Assembly (NCBI RefSeq): GCF_004803695.1
Contig: NZ_CP039393.1
Location: 744,001-808,000, forward strand
Direction: 5' to 3'
Length of the DNA: 64,000 bases
Origin: Muribaculum gordoncarteri
GTDB taxonomy: Bacteria > Bacteroidota > Bacteroidia > Bacteroidales > Muribaculaceae
Position 1 is the first letter of the stretch. The number at the start of each line of letters is the position of its first letter. Below the pieces are notes generated by a model. The model saw nothing but the letters and a program-made list of their open reading frames with translations, made no database searches and was not told where the DNA came from. Position numbers and translations under genes: made by a program. Below are positions 54,280 through 63,608 of this stretch, in pieces.

Positions 54280-54440
54280 TCTAATAATTTTATATTGGCT
54301 TAACTTTGCTTGAGAAAAATTCGTAGTAAAATTTATTTTGTGTCAATTGACGGATGTTTTATTAAATTATGTTGTTAAACATGGTTGTTTGCTTACGTAA
54401 GTCGTGCGTTTGATAAATTAATAAAAATCGACAAGCAAAA

Positions 54441-54472
54441 TTTGGTTTGTAAGAAACAAAATAATAAATTTG
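54441..54472 (+). promoter_or_regulatory. Promoter of the exbB-exbD-exbD-tonB operon
   Basis: TTTG (54441-54444), 20 nt, TAAATTTG (54465-54472). The predicted start is about 275 nt before exbB, so a long untranslated leader would be transcribed; no hairpin or frame stands out in it. Confidence 0.6.
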
Positions 54473-54755
54473 CATATCCAATTAACGAAATGTTGTGAAT
54501 TGGAGGATAGCTAATAAACAAAAATCAATACCGGAATCGGGGGAGATTGAATTCAAAAGCAGTGCGAAAGCTTAATTTCAAGTCGGAAAATTTACTTGAT
54601 TCTTAAATCATGTAGTATAAGCCTTGCCGCATTACTCGCCGAACCAAATCACAGTCGTTTTTCGGTTCATGAACATAAAACAAAGAAACGAAAATCAATA
54701 ATTAAAAGAATTAATCCATTAATAACAAATTTAAAAATTTATTCTTATCACAATT

Positions 54756-55592
54756 ATGGAAGCTCAAAAGCCCAACTCAGGAGCCGCTCCGGCTCAGAAG
54801 AAGAACGTTCAACCCGAAGGTTCTAAAGTACGCGGTATCAAGAACGCATTCTTGGTAATCGTTGCTTGCTTTATCGTAGCAGTTTGCTTATTCGCATTTT
54901 GGTTCGGTCATGACTCACACTTCGACGAAGCCGGTCATCCTCAGGACATTTGGGGTACCATCTACATGGGTGGTGTAATCGTGCCTGTTCTTCAGACCCT
55001 GTTCCTCACTGTAATCGTTCTCTCAGTAGAGCGTTGGATCGCCCTCTCAAGCGCAAAGGGTAAAGGTAACATCTCTAAGTTTGTCGCTAACGTTAAGAAG
55101 TGCCTCCAGAACAACGACATCGCCGGCGCACAGGAACTCTGCAAGAAGCAGAAAGGTAGTGTTGCCGCTGTGGTATCAGCCGCTCTCGTTCGCTACAAAG
55201 AAATGGATGCCAACACCGTTCTCAGCAAGGAGCAGAAGATTGCAACTCTCCAGAAGGAAGTAGAAGAGGCTACCGCTCTCGAAATGCCCGCTCTTCAGCA
55301 GAACCTCCCCATCGTTGCAACTCTTACCACTCTCGGTACACTTGTCGGACTTCTCGGTACTGTAATCGGTATGATCAAGTCATTCCAGGCTCTTGCCGCA
55401 TCAGGTGCTCCTGACTCAACTGAACTTTCAACCGGTATCTCTGAGGCACTTATCAACACTGCCTTCGGTATCGCAACCGGTGCATTTGCAGTTATCTCTT
55501 ATAACTTCTACACCAACAAGATTGACAACCTCACCTACGCTATTGATGAGATTGGCTTCTCAATCGTGCAAACATTTGCAGCTACTCACTAA
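54756..55592 (+). CDS. exbB: ExbB/TolQ/MotA-type proton channel subunit
   Basis: A 278-residue membrane protein with a long N-terminal extension, a helix (about 28-48) and the conserved ExbB pore region (LPIVATLTTLGTLVGLLGTV, IGMIKSFQALAASGA, LSTGISEALINTAFGIATGAFAVISYNF). It uses proton-motive force to energise TonB. It is followed by two exbD-like genes and tonB. Confidence 0.93.
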   Translation: MEAQKPNSGAAPAQKKNVQPEGSKVRGIKNAFLVIVACFIVAVCLFAFWFGHDSHFDEAGHPQDIWGTIYMGGVIVPVLQTLFLTVIVLSVERWIALSSAKGKGNISKFVANVKKCLQNNDIAGAQELCKKQKGSVAAVVSAALVRYKEMDANTVLSKEQKIATLQKEVEEATALEMPALQQNLPIVATLTTLGTLVGLLGTVIGMIKSFQALAASGAPDSTELSTGISEALINTAFGIATGAFAVISYNFYTNKIDNLTYAIDEIGFSIVQTFAATH

Positions 55593-55644
55593 TCCCGTTG
55601 TCTTTCCGAATAAACAATAATAACCTGTTAATTAACGAAAAACA

Positions 55645-56346
55645 ATGGGAAAAGTAAAAATTAAAAGAAAGAGTACCCTCATCGACATGACCGCGATGAG
55701 TGACGTGACTGTTCTTTTGCTTACTTTCTTCATGTTGACCTCTACCTTCCTTCAGAAGGAGCCGGTAACGGTGCTCACTCCGTCGTCAGTGTCGGAAATC
55801 AAGGTGCCTGTTACCAACTACTCGACGATTCTCATATCGCCTGAGGGTAAGGTATTCCTATCGGTAGCCGGTGACGCCGACTCTACTTACTCCACTGAAA
55901 AGGTGAGAGCTGAGTTGATTCGCAACGCTGTTTCCGAATATAACAAGACCCATAGTAACAAAATACAGCTCACAAACGAACAGGTTGCCAAGTTCTCGAA
56001 GATGAATATGTTCGGGGTTAAGCTTTCCTACCTGCCGGAATTCCTCGACCTGCCGCAAATCAAGCAGGATGAGATTATCTCCGACATGAACAATGACATG
56101 GTTGGAATCCCCGTCGACGACAACAAGGATCTTGGTAAACCTAATGAGTTTCAAATCTGGATGCGCGCCATCTACAATTCATCCAATCCCAACCTCGAAC
56201 AGTCGATCAAGAGTGGTGAGGGTATAGCCGTTAAGGCTGACAAGGATACGCCCTACGATGTCGTTCACAATGTGCTCGACAATCTGCAGACGCTAAAGAT
56301 GAATAAGTTCAGCTTGATGACCGCATTAAAAACCGAGAACGATTAA
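55645..56346 (+). CDS. exbD: ExbD-like biopolymer transport protein (first copy)
   Basis: A 233-residue protein with one N-terminal membrane helix (VTVLLLTFFMLTSTFLQ) preceded by the catalytic Asp in IDMTAMSDV, and a periplasmic domain longer than classic ExbD. It works with ExbB and TonB. The periplasmic extension is typical of Bacteroidetes. Confidence 0.88.
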   Translation: MGKVKIKRKSTLIDMTAMSDVTVLLLTFFMLTSTFLQKEPVTVLTPSSVSEIKVPVTNYSTILISPEGKVFLSVAGDADSTYSTEKVRAELIRNAVSEYNKTHSNKIQLTNEQVAKFSKMNMFGVKLSYLPEFLDLPQIKQDEIISDMNNDMVGIPVDDNKDLGKPNEFQIWMRAIYNSSNPNLEQSIKSGEGIAVKADKDTPYDVVHNVLDNLQTLKMNKFSLMTALKTEND

Positions 56347-56351
56347 TCATT

Positions 56352-57086
56352 ATGGCACAGATAGAACAATCCGATAAGGGCGGCAAAAAGAAAAAAGGCG
56401 CCCAGAAAAAGATGCAAATCCACGTGGACTTCACTCCCATGGTGGACATGAATATGCTTCTTATCACGTTCTTCATGCTTTGTACCACGATGATTAAGTC
56501 GCAGACACTGCAAATCTCACTCCCCTCTAATGAGAAGGTTGAGCAGGAGCAGCAGAACAAGACAAAGCAGTCAGAAGCCGTGACACTCATTCTTGACACC
56601 GAACGTGACAGTGAGGGTAATGTGAAGGTTGATCCCGATTCGGGTAAGCCCGCCCACATCATCTACTATTACGAAGGTAAGGCGGAAGTCGCTGATGAAA
56701 ACCATGACGGACTGATCGACAACTCCAACCTCAAGGTTGAGAAGTTTGTCGGTAACGAGAATGGTGAGGTTCAGGGTATCCGTAAGATTCTCCACAACCG
56801 CAACAAGCAGGTACTTGAGAAAATCGATGTTCTCAAGACTCAATGGAAGAATAAGGAGTTGACCGATGAGGAATATCAGGCAAAGGCCAAGCAGATTCGT
56901 AACGACTCTACGCTTACCCGCCCGGTTGTCATCATCAAGGCAGGCCCCAACGCTTCTTGGGAAAGCTTGATCAGCGCTCTTGACGAAATGCAGATTAACC
57001 AGATTTCTCGATACCAGATTGATAATATCAACGGAGTTGACTCTGCTTTGATATTTGACTATCAGGCTAAGAATCCGCGTAAATAA
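56352..57086 (+). CDS. exbD: ExbD-like biopolymer transport protein (second copy)
   Basis: A 244-residue paralog with the Asp in HVDFTPMVDMNMLLITFFML and a periplasmic domain bearing KAGPNASWESLISALDEMQ. It starts five bases after the first copy's stop. Having two ExbD-type subunits is usual for this phylum. Confidence 0.88.
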   Translation: MAQIEQSDKGGKKKKGAQKKMQIHVDFTPMVDMNMLLITFFMLCTTMIKSQTLQISLPSNEKVEQEQQNKTKQSEAVTLILDTERDSEGNVKVDPDSGKPAHIIYYYEGKAEVADENHDGLIDNSNLKVEKFVGNENGEVQGIRKILHNRNKQVLEKIDVLKTQWKNKELTDEEYQAKAKQIRNDSTLTRPVVIIKAGPNASWESLISALDEMQINQISRYQIDNINGVDSALIFDYQAKNPRK

Positions 57087-57127
57087 TGATGAATGGCTAT
57101 ATGTTTAACTATTAAAACTGAAAAGAA

Positions 57128-57984
57128 ATGGCAAAAGATGTAGATCTTTCATCAAAAGAATGGCGCGATATAGTCTTTGAAGGTAAAAACAAAGAATTTG
57201 GTGCATACGAGCTCCGTAAGGAATCGGACGCTCGTCACAATAAGGCGATGATTGTTGTTGTAATCATCATTGCAATAGCATTCTTGCTTCCCCTTGTAAT
57301 CAACACTGTGCTTCCCAAGGCCGAAGAGCGTCCCGAGGACCTCACTGAGCAGGCTATGGTGAATCTTGCCAACGACGCTGTCGAAGAGGAAGAGGAGCCC
57401 GAAGAGGAGCAGCAGCGTTACGAAGAGGAGCAGCCCGAAGTCCTTCCCGAGGAAGTGCTCAACACCGTTAAGGTTACTGAGCTCGCCATCGTAGAGGACG
57501 AGAAGGTTAGCGCCGAGGATGAAATCAAGACTCAGGACGAATTGAAGGAAACTACGACCGCTTTCGGTCAGAGCGACTTCGACCAGGGTACTGATGACCG
57601 TAACGTAGTGCGTGAACACAAGGACGAAATCGTCGTTGAAGAGAAGAAGCCCGAAGAAGAGAACAAGGTGTTTACCGCAGTTGAGCAGATGCCCCAGTTC
57701 CCCGGTGGTGAAGCTGAACTCATGAAGTATATTCAGAGCCACCTTAAATATCCCCCGTGGCAATGGAAAACAACATCCAGGGTCGTGTTACGATTCAGTT
57801 CGTTGTTACCAAGACCGGTAAGGTGGGTGAAGTTAAGGTAGCCCGTGGTAGGGACCCCGACCTCGACAAGGAGGCAATGCGCGTGGTTAAGTCGCTTCCC
57901 GACTTTATCCCCGGCAAGATGAACGGACAGGCAGTTAACGTGTGGTACACCGTGCCTATCACATTCAAGCTTCAGGGTATCTAA
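57128..57984 (+). pseudogene. tonB: TonB energy transducer with a one-base frameshift
   Basis: The first frame (57128-57841) gives a proper N-terminus: a basic start, a membrane helix (about 38-58), an acidic Glu-rich linker and the beginning of the C-terminal domain (EQMPQFPGGEAELMKYIQSH). After TAT-CCC-CCG (57749-57757) it derails. The rest of the TonB domain (NNIQGRVTIQFVV, DPDLDKEAMRVVKSLPDFIP, VNVWYTVPITFKLQ) continues in the -1 frame to 57984. Adding one base at the C5 run restores about 285 residues. It may be a lost C, a programmed shift or a sequence error. Confidence 0.85.
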
Positions 57985-58013
57985 TCGGTATACAAACATC
58001 ATTCCCGATATAT

Positions 58014-58048
58014 AAGAGGCATGGCCATTGGCCATGCCTCTTTGTTTT
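58014..58048 (+). terminator. Intrinsic terminator after tonB
   Basis: AAGAGGCATGGCC and GGCCATGCCTCTT pair around a 3-nt loop, followed by TTTGTTTTTA. It closes the exbB operon. Confidence 0.88.
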
Positions 58049-58161
58049 TATGTGCTAAAATCAAATATTTATGAACAACATCTAAAATTTATGAAAAATC
58101 GGTGTGCGGTACATCTTTTTTCACTATCTTAGCATATTGTTAAATAACCAAATGAAAGCTT

Positions 58162-58494
58162 ATGGCAACAGATAATAACATGGAATATGACGAAGCGCAG
58201 GCAGTGAAGTTCATCCGCGACTACATGCCGGCCGATAAGCGTGACCTGTATGACGATGACGAGATAATCAATATCATCGACATGATATGGGATTACTATG
58301 AGGACAACGGTCTGCTTGAAATCTCGGCCGACTACGATGACGACGATCAATCGCCCGAACTTCCCGACATAATAAAGTATGTGAAGAAGATGCTTGCCAA
58401 GGACAAGCTGGCGGTGGTCGATGTCGACGATGTGCATTATATCGTTGAAGGCGAGTTGGCCTATGAGAAATCGATAGGTGCATTGGAGGATTAA
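58162..58494 (+). CDS. Acidic conserved protein of unknown function
   Basis: A 110-residue, very acidic protein (DDDEIINIIDMIWDYYED, YDDDDQSPELP) without a signal peptide or membrane helix. It appears all-helical with one C-terminal strand (AVVDVDDVHYIVEGEL). Similar acidic proteins occur in Bacteroidales. It is 10 nt upstream of the OmpA-type gene. No function assigned. Confidence 0.6.
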   Translation: MATDNNMEYDEAQAVKFIRDYMPADKRDLYDDDEIINIIDMIWDYYEDNGLLEISADYDDDDQSPELPDIIKYVKKMLAKDKLAVVDVDDVHYIVEGELAYEKSIGALED

Positions 58495-58510
58495 CGTGAG
58501 GTAAATGCTT

Positions 58511-59224
58511 ATGAAATCGTTAAGCCGTTATTTCATTGCTCTGTTTATCGCGATATTCATCGCGTCGATTGCTCCTGCCGAGTGTGAAGCACAGGGATTC
58601 TTGAAGACATTGAAGGAAAAGGTGTCGGGAACAAAAAACGAAGACTCCAAGCAGAAAGGAAAGAAGTCAAAGAAGGACGACAATGTCGACATAATGGACC
58701 TCTCGCTCGACGAGAATCTGATGCGCCCCATTGTTCCGGTTAAGGAGCATGACAAAGTGGCTGCCTACATGAAGAGGCTCGCCCGTAATCTTGCATCGCG
58801 CAAGCGCGAGCGCATCGAGATGCTTCGTGACGGGGAGGTGATCGTGGCAACCATCGGTACCGACGCGCTGTTTGCTCCCAATGACTCGGTGCTCCGTCAG
58901 TCGGCGGGTGAATTGCTGGAACCCTATAAGCACCTGTTAAAGTCGATGGGCATGTATAAGATACTTGTTGTGGCCCACACCGACGACACCGGTTCTGAAA
59001 AGTACACCAATCATTTAAGTGAATTGAGAGTCGAAGCTGTATATAAGTGGTTGCGGCACGGTGTTGCCGGCAATGTGGAGATTGTGCCTTACGCTCTCGG
59101 CTCTTCCGACCCGCTGTTACCTAACAACAGCACCGCCAACCGTCGGTCCAACCGTCGCATTGAGATTTTCATTGTCCCCAACAAGCTGATGCTTGAAATG
59201 GCCAAATCCAATAAATTGCAATAA
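58511..59224 (+). CDS. OmpA-family envelope protein
   Basis: A 237-residue protein with a signal peptide (about 1-26), a basic Lys-rich linker (KQKGKKSKKDD) and a C-terminal OmpA domain that would bind peptidoglycan: DALFAPNDSVLRQSAGELLE, the HTDDTGS motif and the SELRVEAVYKWL plus NRRSNRRIEIFI motifs. There is no OmpA barrel. It probably tethers the outer membrane or an envelope complex to the wall. An ATG six bases earlier is also in frame. Confidence 0.85.
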   Translation: MKSLSRYFIALFIAIFIASIAPAECEAQGFLKTLKEKVSGTKNEDSKQKGKKSKKDDNVDIMDLSLDENLMRPIVPVKEHDKVAAYMKRLARNLASRKRERIEMLRDGEVIVATIGTDALFAPNDSVLRQSAGELLEPYKHLLKSMGMYKILVVAHTDDTGSEKYTNHLSELRVEAVYKWLRHGVAGNVEIVPYALGSSDPLLPNNSTANRRSNRRIEIFIVPNKLMLEMAKSNKLQ

Positions 59225-59262
59225 ATTCAAGTTATATTTTTTAATATTTTATATAAGGAAAA

Positions 59263-60300
59263 ATGAGGAGTAAACTACTTGCTTGCGGAGCAGTGCTTTT
59301 GGCTATCTCTTGTTCTCAGAACAAGCCTGCCGGAGGCGATTACAGTGTTAGTGCTAATGTTGGTGACGAAGCCAATGGAAAAATGGCCTACATCGTCAAC
59401 TACGACAATGGCGACCTACTTGACAGTGCGGTTGTAGCCGATGGAAAAGTATTTTTGAAGGGAACTATTGACAGTCCCGTGCTTGCTCGTCTTATTGTAG
59501 GCGGACAGCGCAGCAGAACTCTTGTTGTGGAGCAGGGCGACATCGTGCTCGATGACGAAGCCATGCCTTCGGGAACACCGCTTAACCAGCTGTTTGCCGA
59601 TTTCCGTCACAATGAGGACTCGGTGGGAATCGCTTATGGCGATGCCGACAGCGACTCGTTGCGTGCCGCTATATACAATGATTTCCAGGTGATGAGCGAC
59701 AAGTTTGTTGCCGATAACAACGACAACCCCGTAGGCTACTATGTCCTTTTGTCACGTGCCTACGATTTCAGCTCCGAGGAGCTTGACAGCGTGCTTGCAC
59801 TCTATCCGTCATTTGGCGAGTATAAGCGCATCTCCGACCTTGTCGATATGAAGAAGCGTGCTGCAGCTACTGCTGCAGGCAACCGTTATGTTGACTTTAC
59901 TATCGAAGGCGATTCGGCTCAGAGTCTTAGCGACTATGTAGGTAACGGTAAGTACACTCTTGTCGACTTCTGGGCAAGCTGGTGTGGTCCCTGCCGTCGT
60001 GAAATGCCTGTAATCAAGGAGCTTTACGAGGAATTCGGTTCTAAGGGCCTTCAGGTTCTCGGCGTTGCCGTGTGGGACGAGAAGGACGCTTCAGTCAAGG
60101 CTATCGAGCAGCTTGAACTTCCCTGGCCGCAGATTCTGAATGCTCAGACAGTGCCTACCGACATATACGGTATCTCGGGTATACCCCACATTATGCTCAT
60201 CGACCCCGAAGGCGTGATCGTGGCTCGCGGAATGCAGGGCGATTCACTTCGCAAGGTTGTGCGCGAAACAATGGCTAATTACACTCCTGTAGCCAAATAA
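59263..60300 (+). CDS. TlpA-type thioredoxin lipoprotein with DUF4369-like domain
   Basis: A 345-residue lipoprotein (lipobox AISC, Cys 17). The N-terminal half is a DUF4369-like beta domain (KMAYIVNYDNGDLLDSAVV) with a helical middle. The C-terminal thioredoxin fold carries the redox motif FWASWCGPCRREMPVI (about residue 240) and the cis-Pro in SGIPHIMLID. It likely reduces or isomerises periplasmic disulfides. The last codons overlap the convergent vanZ gene by 26 bases. Confidence 0.92.
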   Translation: MRSKLLACGAVLLAISCSQNKPAGGDYSVSANVGDEANGKMAYIVNYDNGDLLDSAVVADGKVFLKGTIDSPVLARLIVGGQRSRTLVVEQGDIVLDDEAMPSGTPLNQLFADFRHNEDSVGIAYGDADSDSLRAAIYNDFQVMSDKFVADNNDNPVGYYVLLSRAYDFSSEELDSVLALYPSFGEYKRISDLVDMKKRAAATAAGNRYVDFTIEGDSAQSLSDYVGNGKYTLVDFWASWCGPCRREMPVIKELYEEFGSKGLQVLGVAVWDEKDASVKAIEQLELPWPQILNAQTVPTDIYGISGIPHIMLIDPEGVIVARGMQGDSLRKVVRETMANYTPVAK

Positions 60301-60700
60301 GTGTGCGACGCCATGCGACGACCGTTATGATAAAGCCGATTATTGCACCTGCTGCATCGGCAATGAAATCATAGACATCTTCGCCGCGTCCCATTGCCAT
60401 TAAGCCTTGGAGCAGCTCTATAGCTCCGCCGAAGGCTATTGTGGCGATAAGAAACAACAATAATATAACGAGCGGAGCCTTCTTTTGAGGGTTCCGCTTT
60501 TTGCGCATATAATCGAATGACAGACACAGCATTATGCCCATCATCATTATGGCGTGTACAACCTTGTCGGCCCCCGGAAAGAGCGGAATATCCATGTCGG
60601 GAAGCGGGCGGGGAACGAGTGTGAGATAAAGGACGGCCAGAATGCAAACGACCGAGAATATGCAGGGAGGAAGTGAGGTCAAAAATTTGGTTAATTTCAT
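60275..60700 (-). CDS. VanZ-family membrane protein
   Basis: About 141 residues with four hydrophobic segments. VanZ landmarks are LVPRPLPDMDIPLFPGADKV followed by HAIMMMGIMLCLSF, and IATIAFGGAIELLQGLM with MGRGEDVYDFIADAAGAIIG. The biochemical role of VanZ-like proteins is unclear. I start at MKLTKFL (60700). Its stop (60277-60275) lies inside the end of the TlpA-like gene. Confidence 0.85.
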   Translation of the reverse strand: MKLTKFLTSLPPCIFSVVCILAVLYLTLVPRPLPDMDIPLFPGADKVVHAIMMMGIMLCLSFDYMRKKRNPQKKAPLVILLLFLIATIAFGGAIELLQGLMAMGRGEDVYDFIADAAGAIIGFIITVVAWRRTLIWLQECN

Positions 60701-60807
60701 TTTTACTAAATTTTTATGCAAAATTAATGACAAATTATATATTTCAGTCGTTGTAGTGTGGCATATTGTAACTTTTTAGCTAATTTTATACCTCAAAAAT
60801 TGAAAAT

Positions 60808-62190
60808 ATGGCCGGAAAAGCGCAATTTGGCAGTAAAATAGGACTAATAGCAGCAACGGTGGGCTCGGCCGTGGGGCTCGGAAACGTGTGGCGTTTCCCT
60901 GCCGAAACTCAGAGCAATGGTGGAGCGGCGTTTTTGCTACTCTATATAGCGTGTGTATTTTTACTCGGTATACCGGTCATGCTGGCCGAGTTTTCATTAG
61001 GCCGTGGCAAGCGAAGCGATGCCGTCGGGGTATTTCGCAAGCTGTCGCCTCACAGTGGCTGGTGGATTGTAGGAGCTGTGGCCATCCTCGCCTCCTATCT
61101 GATTCTCTCTTTCTACATGGTTGTTGCCGGATGGACGCTTGAGTATCTGTGGCAGTCGGTGACCGGTTACCTGTATGAGCCTATCAATGCCGTAGCGGCC
61201 AATGCAGGAGTCGAAGGTCTTGAGCAGCAGTTTAAGCTGCGTATGCAGGAGTTTATCGTTCAGGACAGCCGTCCGGTGATAATGACCTATATAATGTTGC
61301 TCATCAATGCCGGAATATTGATGATGGGAGTTCAGAAAGGTATTGAGAAGATGTCAAATATCCTCATGCCGCTTCTTTTCCTGTTGTTGCTGATATTTTC
61401 CGGCGTGTCACTCACATTCCCCAAGGCAATGGAAGGATTGGAATTTTTCCTCAATCCCGACTTTTCAAAGATAACGCCGTCGGTAGTGGTGAATGCACTC
61501 GGACAGGCATTTTTCTCGCTATCGCTCGGTATGGGTATTCTAATCACCTATTCAAGTTACTTCCCCAAGAACACCAAGCTTACCCGCACGGCTGTAACGG
61601 TGTCGATGCTCGACCTGCTTGTGGCAATCATGATGGGTGTCATCATCTTCCCGGCGGTAAAGTCGTTCGGACTCGATGAGGGAGGTCTTGAAGGTGCTAC
61701 ATTGGTATTTGTCACGCTGCCCGAAGTGTTTGCACAGATGCCCGTCACGCAGTTGTGGTCGATTCTGTTCTTCCTGCTTCTGCTTGTGGCCGCGCTCACA
61801 TCCACAATCTCGCTTGCCGAGGTGTCGATAGCCTTTATGCAGGATCGTTTTAAGCTGCATCGTACTACGGCATGTATAGCGGTGATAGCTCCATTGTTTG
61901 TACTCAGCACGCTTTGCTCTTTGTCGCAGGGTTCGCTGTCCGATTTCAGGATTGCTGGATTCACGCTGTTTGACTTCCTTGACAACACGGCCACCAACTA
62001 TATGCTACCGCTCGTTGCAATATTCACGTGCATCTATCTCGGATGGTTTGCACCGAAGGGATATTTCTATAATGAACTCACCAATCACGGCTCGATATCG
62101 ACACGCATCTATACGACATTGCTCTTTGTGGTTCGTTTTGTAGCTCCCATATTGATTGCCGTTATCTTGTTTGCAAAAATCTTTGAATAG
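60808..62190 (+). CDS. Neurotransmitter:sodium symporter-family transporter (first copy)
   Basis: A 460-residue membrane transporter with about 11-12 helices. Sodium and substrate sites show as AATVGSAVGLGNVWRFPAET in helix 1, LGQAFFSLSLGMGILITYSS in helix 6, and the closing ALTSTISLAEVSIAF region. NSS proteins import amino acids or related solutes with sodium. The substrate cannot be read. Two bases separate its stop from the next transporter. Confidence 0.9.
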   Translation: MAGKAQFGSKIGLIAATVGSAVGLGNVWRFPAETQSNGGAAFLLLYIACVFLLGIPVMLAEFSLGRGKRSDAVGVFRKLSPHSGWWIVGAVAILASYLILSFYMVVAGWTLEYLWQSVTGYLYEPINAVAANAGVEGLEQQFKLRMQEFIVQDSRPVIMTYIMLLINAGILMMGVQKGIEKMSNILMPLLFLLLLIFSGVSLTFPKAMEGLEFFLNPDFSKITPSVVVNALGQAFFSLSLGMGILITYSSYFPKNTKLTRTAVTVSMLDLLVAIMMGVIIFPAVKSFGLDEGGLEGATLVFVTLPEVFAQMPVTQLWSILFFLLLLVAALTSTISLAEVSIAFMQDRFKLHRTTACIAVIAPLFVLSTLCSLSQGSLSDFRIAGFTLFDFLDNTATNYMLPLVAIFTCIYLGWFAPKGYFYNELTNHGSISTRIYTTLLFVVRFVAPILIAVILFAKIFE

Positions 62191-62192
62191 AC

Positions 62193-63536
62193 ATGGCTGA
62201 ATCACGTGCTCAATTTGTAACCCGCCTCGGGGTGATTGCCACTACCGTTGGTTCGGCTGTAGGACTTGGCAATATATGGCGTTTCCCCTATGAAGCCGGT
62301 GTTCACGGCGGCGGAGCGTTCCTTCTGTTCTACATCGTGTTTATATTCTTGATCGGCGTCCCCGTCATCTGTGCCGAATTCATCATGGGACGCGGTGCGC
62401 GCAGCAACATTTTCGGTGCATTCCGCAAGCTACATTCAACCCGACAGTGGGCGTGGATAGGCTACATGGGCATCTTGTCGTCGATACTCATTCTGTCGTT
62501 CTACTCGGTCGTTGCCGGATGGACGGTGGAATACTTCGTGCAATCGGTTACAGGTGCCATCGACACTATTGCCGAGGGCGAGCGTCACTCTTCGTTTGAC
62601 ACATTCTCCACCGGTCTTAAGCCTGTGATGTGGACTCTTATTTTCCTGCTTGCCAATGCCGTGATACTGTTGCGTGGCGTTCAGAGTGGAATCGAGAAGG
62701 TTTCCAACATCCTTATGCCCGTTTTGTTCCTTATTCTGATTGTATTCTGCATCAACTCGTTGTTGATGCCCGGAGTGGGCGAGGGAATGCGATTCCTCTT
62801 CAACCCCGACTTTTCAAAGGTCGACTCCTCGGTGCTTATTGGTGCATTGGGACAGGCATTCTTCTCGCTGTCGCTCGGTCTTGGCACCATGATGACCTAT
62901 GCGAGTTATTTTTCCGACCGCACTCCGCTCGTGAAGAGCGCGTCGATTATAGCTGTGCTTGACACTGTTGTAGCTGTGTTGGCCGGTATCATCATTTTCC
63001 CGGCAGTGTTTACCTACGGCTCCGAACCGGCAGCCGGCCCCAAACTGGTGTTTGAGGTTCTCCCCGCCATCTTCCATCAGATGCCCGGCGGCGTATTCTG
63101 GTCGGCACTGTTCTTCTTCCTGCTCATGGTAGCATCATTGACCTCGACTATCTCAATGAGTGAAATATGCATTGCATTCTTTACCGAGCAATTCGGCATT
63201 GGCCGACGCAAGGCGACGCTGCTTAATGCTGGCATAGCCATGGTGCTTGGCACATTGTGCGCTCTTTCATTCGGCCCGTTGAGCAATGTGTTGATATTCG
63301 GACAGTCGTTCTTCGGATTGTTTGATTACGTTACGAGCAACATATTCCTTCCGCTCGGCGGTATGCTCATATCGATATTTGTCGGTTGGTTTCTTGACCG
63401 CCGTGTCTTTCGTGAGCAATTGCGCGGTACAGGCTCAATCAAGGGCTGGATCTATAAGGTGATTGTAATATGCCTGCGTTATGTCGCTCCCACCGGCATT
63501 GCGCTTGTGTTCCTTTCCGGTCTTGATATCATCTGA
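62193..63536 (+). CDS. Neurotransmitter:sodium symporter-family transporter (second copy)
   Basis: A 447-residue paralog: ATTVGSAVGLGNIWRFPYEA, LGQAFFSLSLGLGTMMTYAS and SLTSTISMSEICIAF align with the first copy. The tandem pair probably arose by duplication, and the two may differ in substrate. Both depend on the sodium gradient that Nqr can supply. Confidence 0.9.
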   Translation: MAESRAQFVTRLGVIATTVGSAVGLGNIWRFPYEAGVHGGGAFLLFYIVFIFLIGVPVICAEFIMGRGARSNIFGAFRKLHSTRQWAWIGYMGILSSILILSFYSVVAGWTVEYFVQSVTGAIDTIAEGERHSSFDTFSTGLKPVMWTLIFLLANAVILLRGVQSGIEKVSNILMPVLFLILIVFCINSLLMPGVGEGMRFLFNPDFSKVDSSVLIGALGQAFFSLSLGLGTMMTYASYFSDRTPLVKSASIIAVLDTVVAVLAGIIIFPAVFTYGSEPAAGPKLVFEVLPAIFHQMPGGVFWSALFFFLLMVASLTSTISMSEICIAFFTEQFGIGRRKATLLNAGIAMVLGTLCALSFGPLSNVLIFGQSFFGLFDYVTSNIFLPLGGMLISIFVGWFLDRRVFREQLRGTGSIKGWIYKVIVICLRYVAPTGIALVFLSGLDII

Positions 63537-63566
63537 TAATATAGCCGTCACGGATCTATATAACGA

Positions 63567-63598
63567 CAACGGCGCGGGATTCATTTTCCGCGCCGTTG
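63567..63598. terminator. Hairpin between convergent genes
   Basis: CAACGGCGCGG (63567-63577) and CCGCGCCGTTG (63588-63598), a perfect 11-bp stem. T-runs are weak on both sides. Confidence 0.55.
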
Positions 63599-63608
63599 CT
63601 GTTGATTG

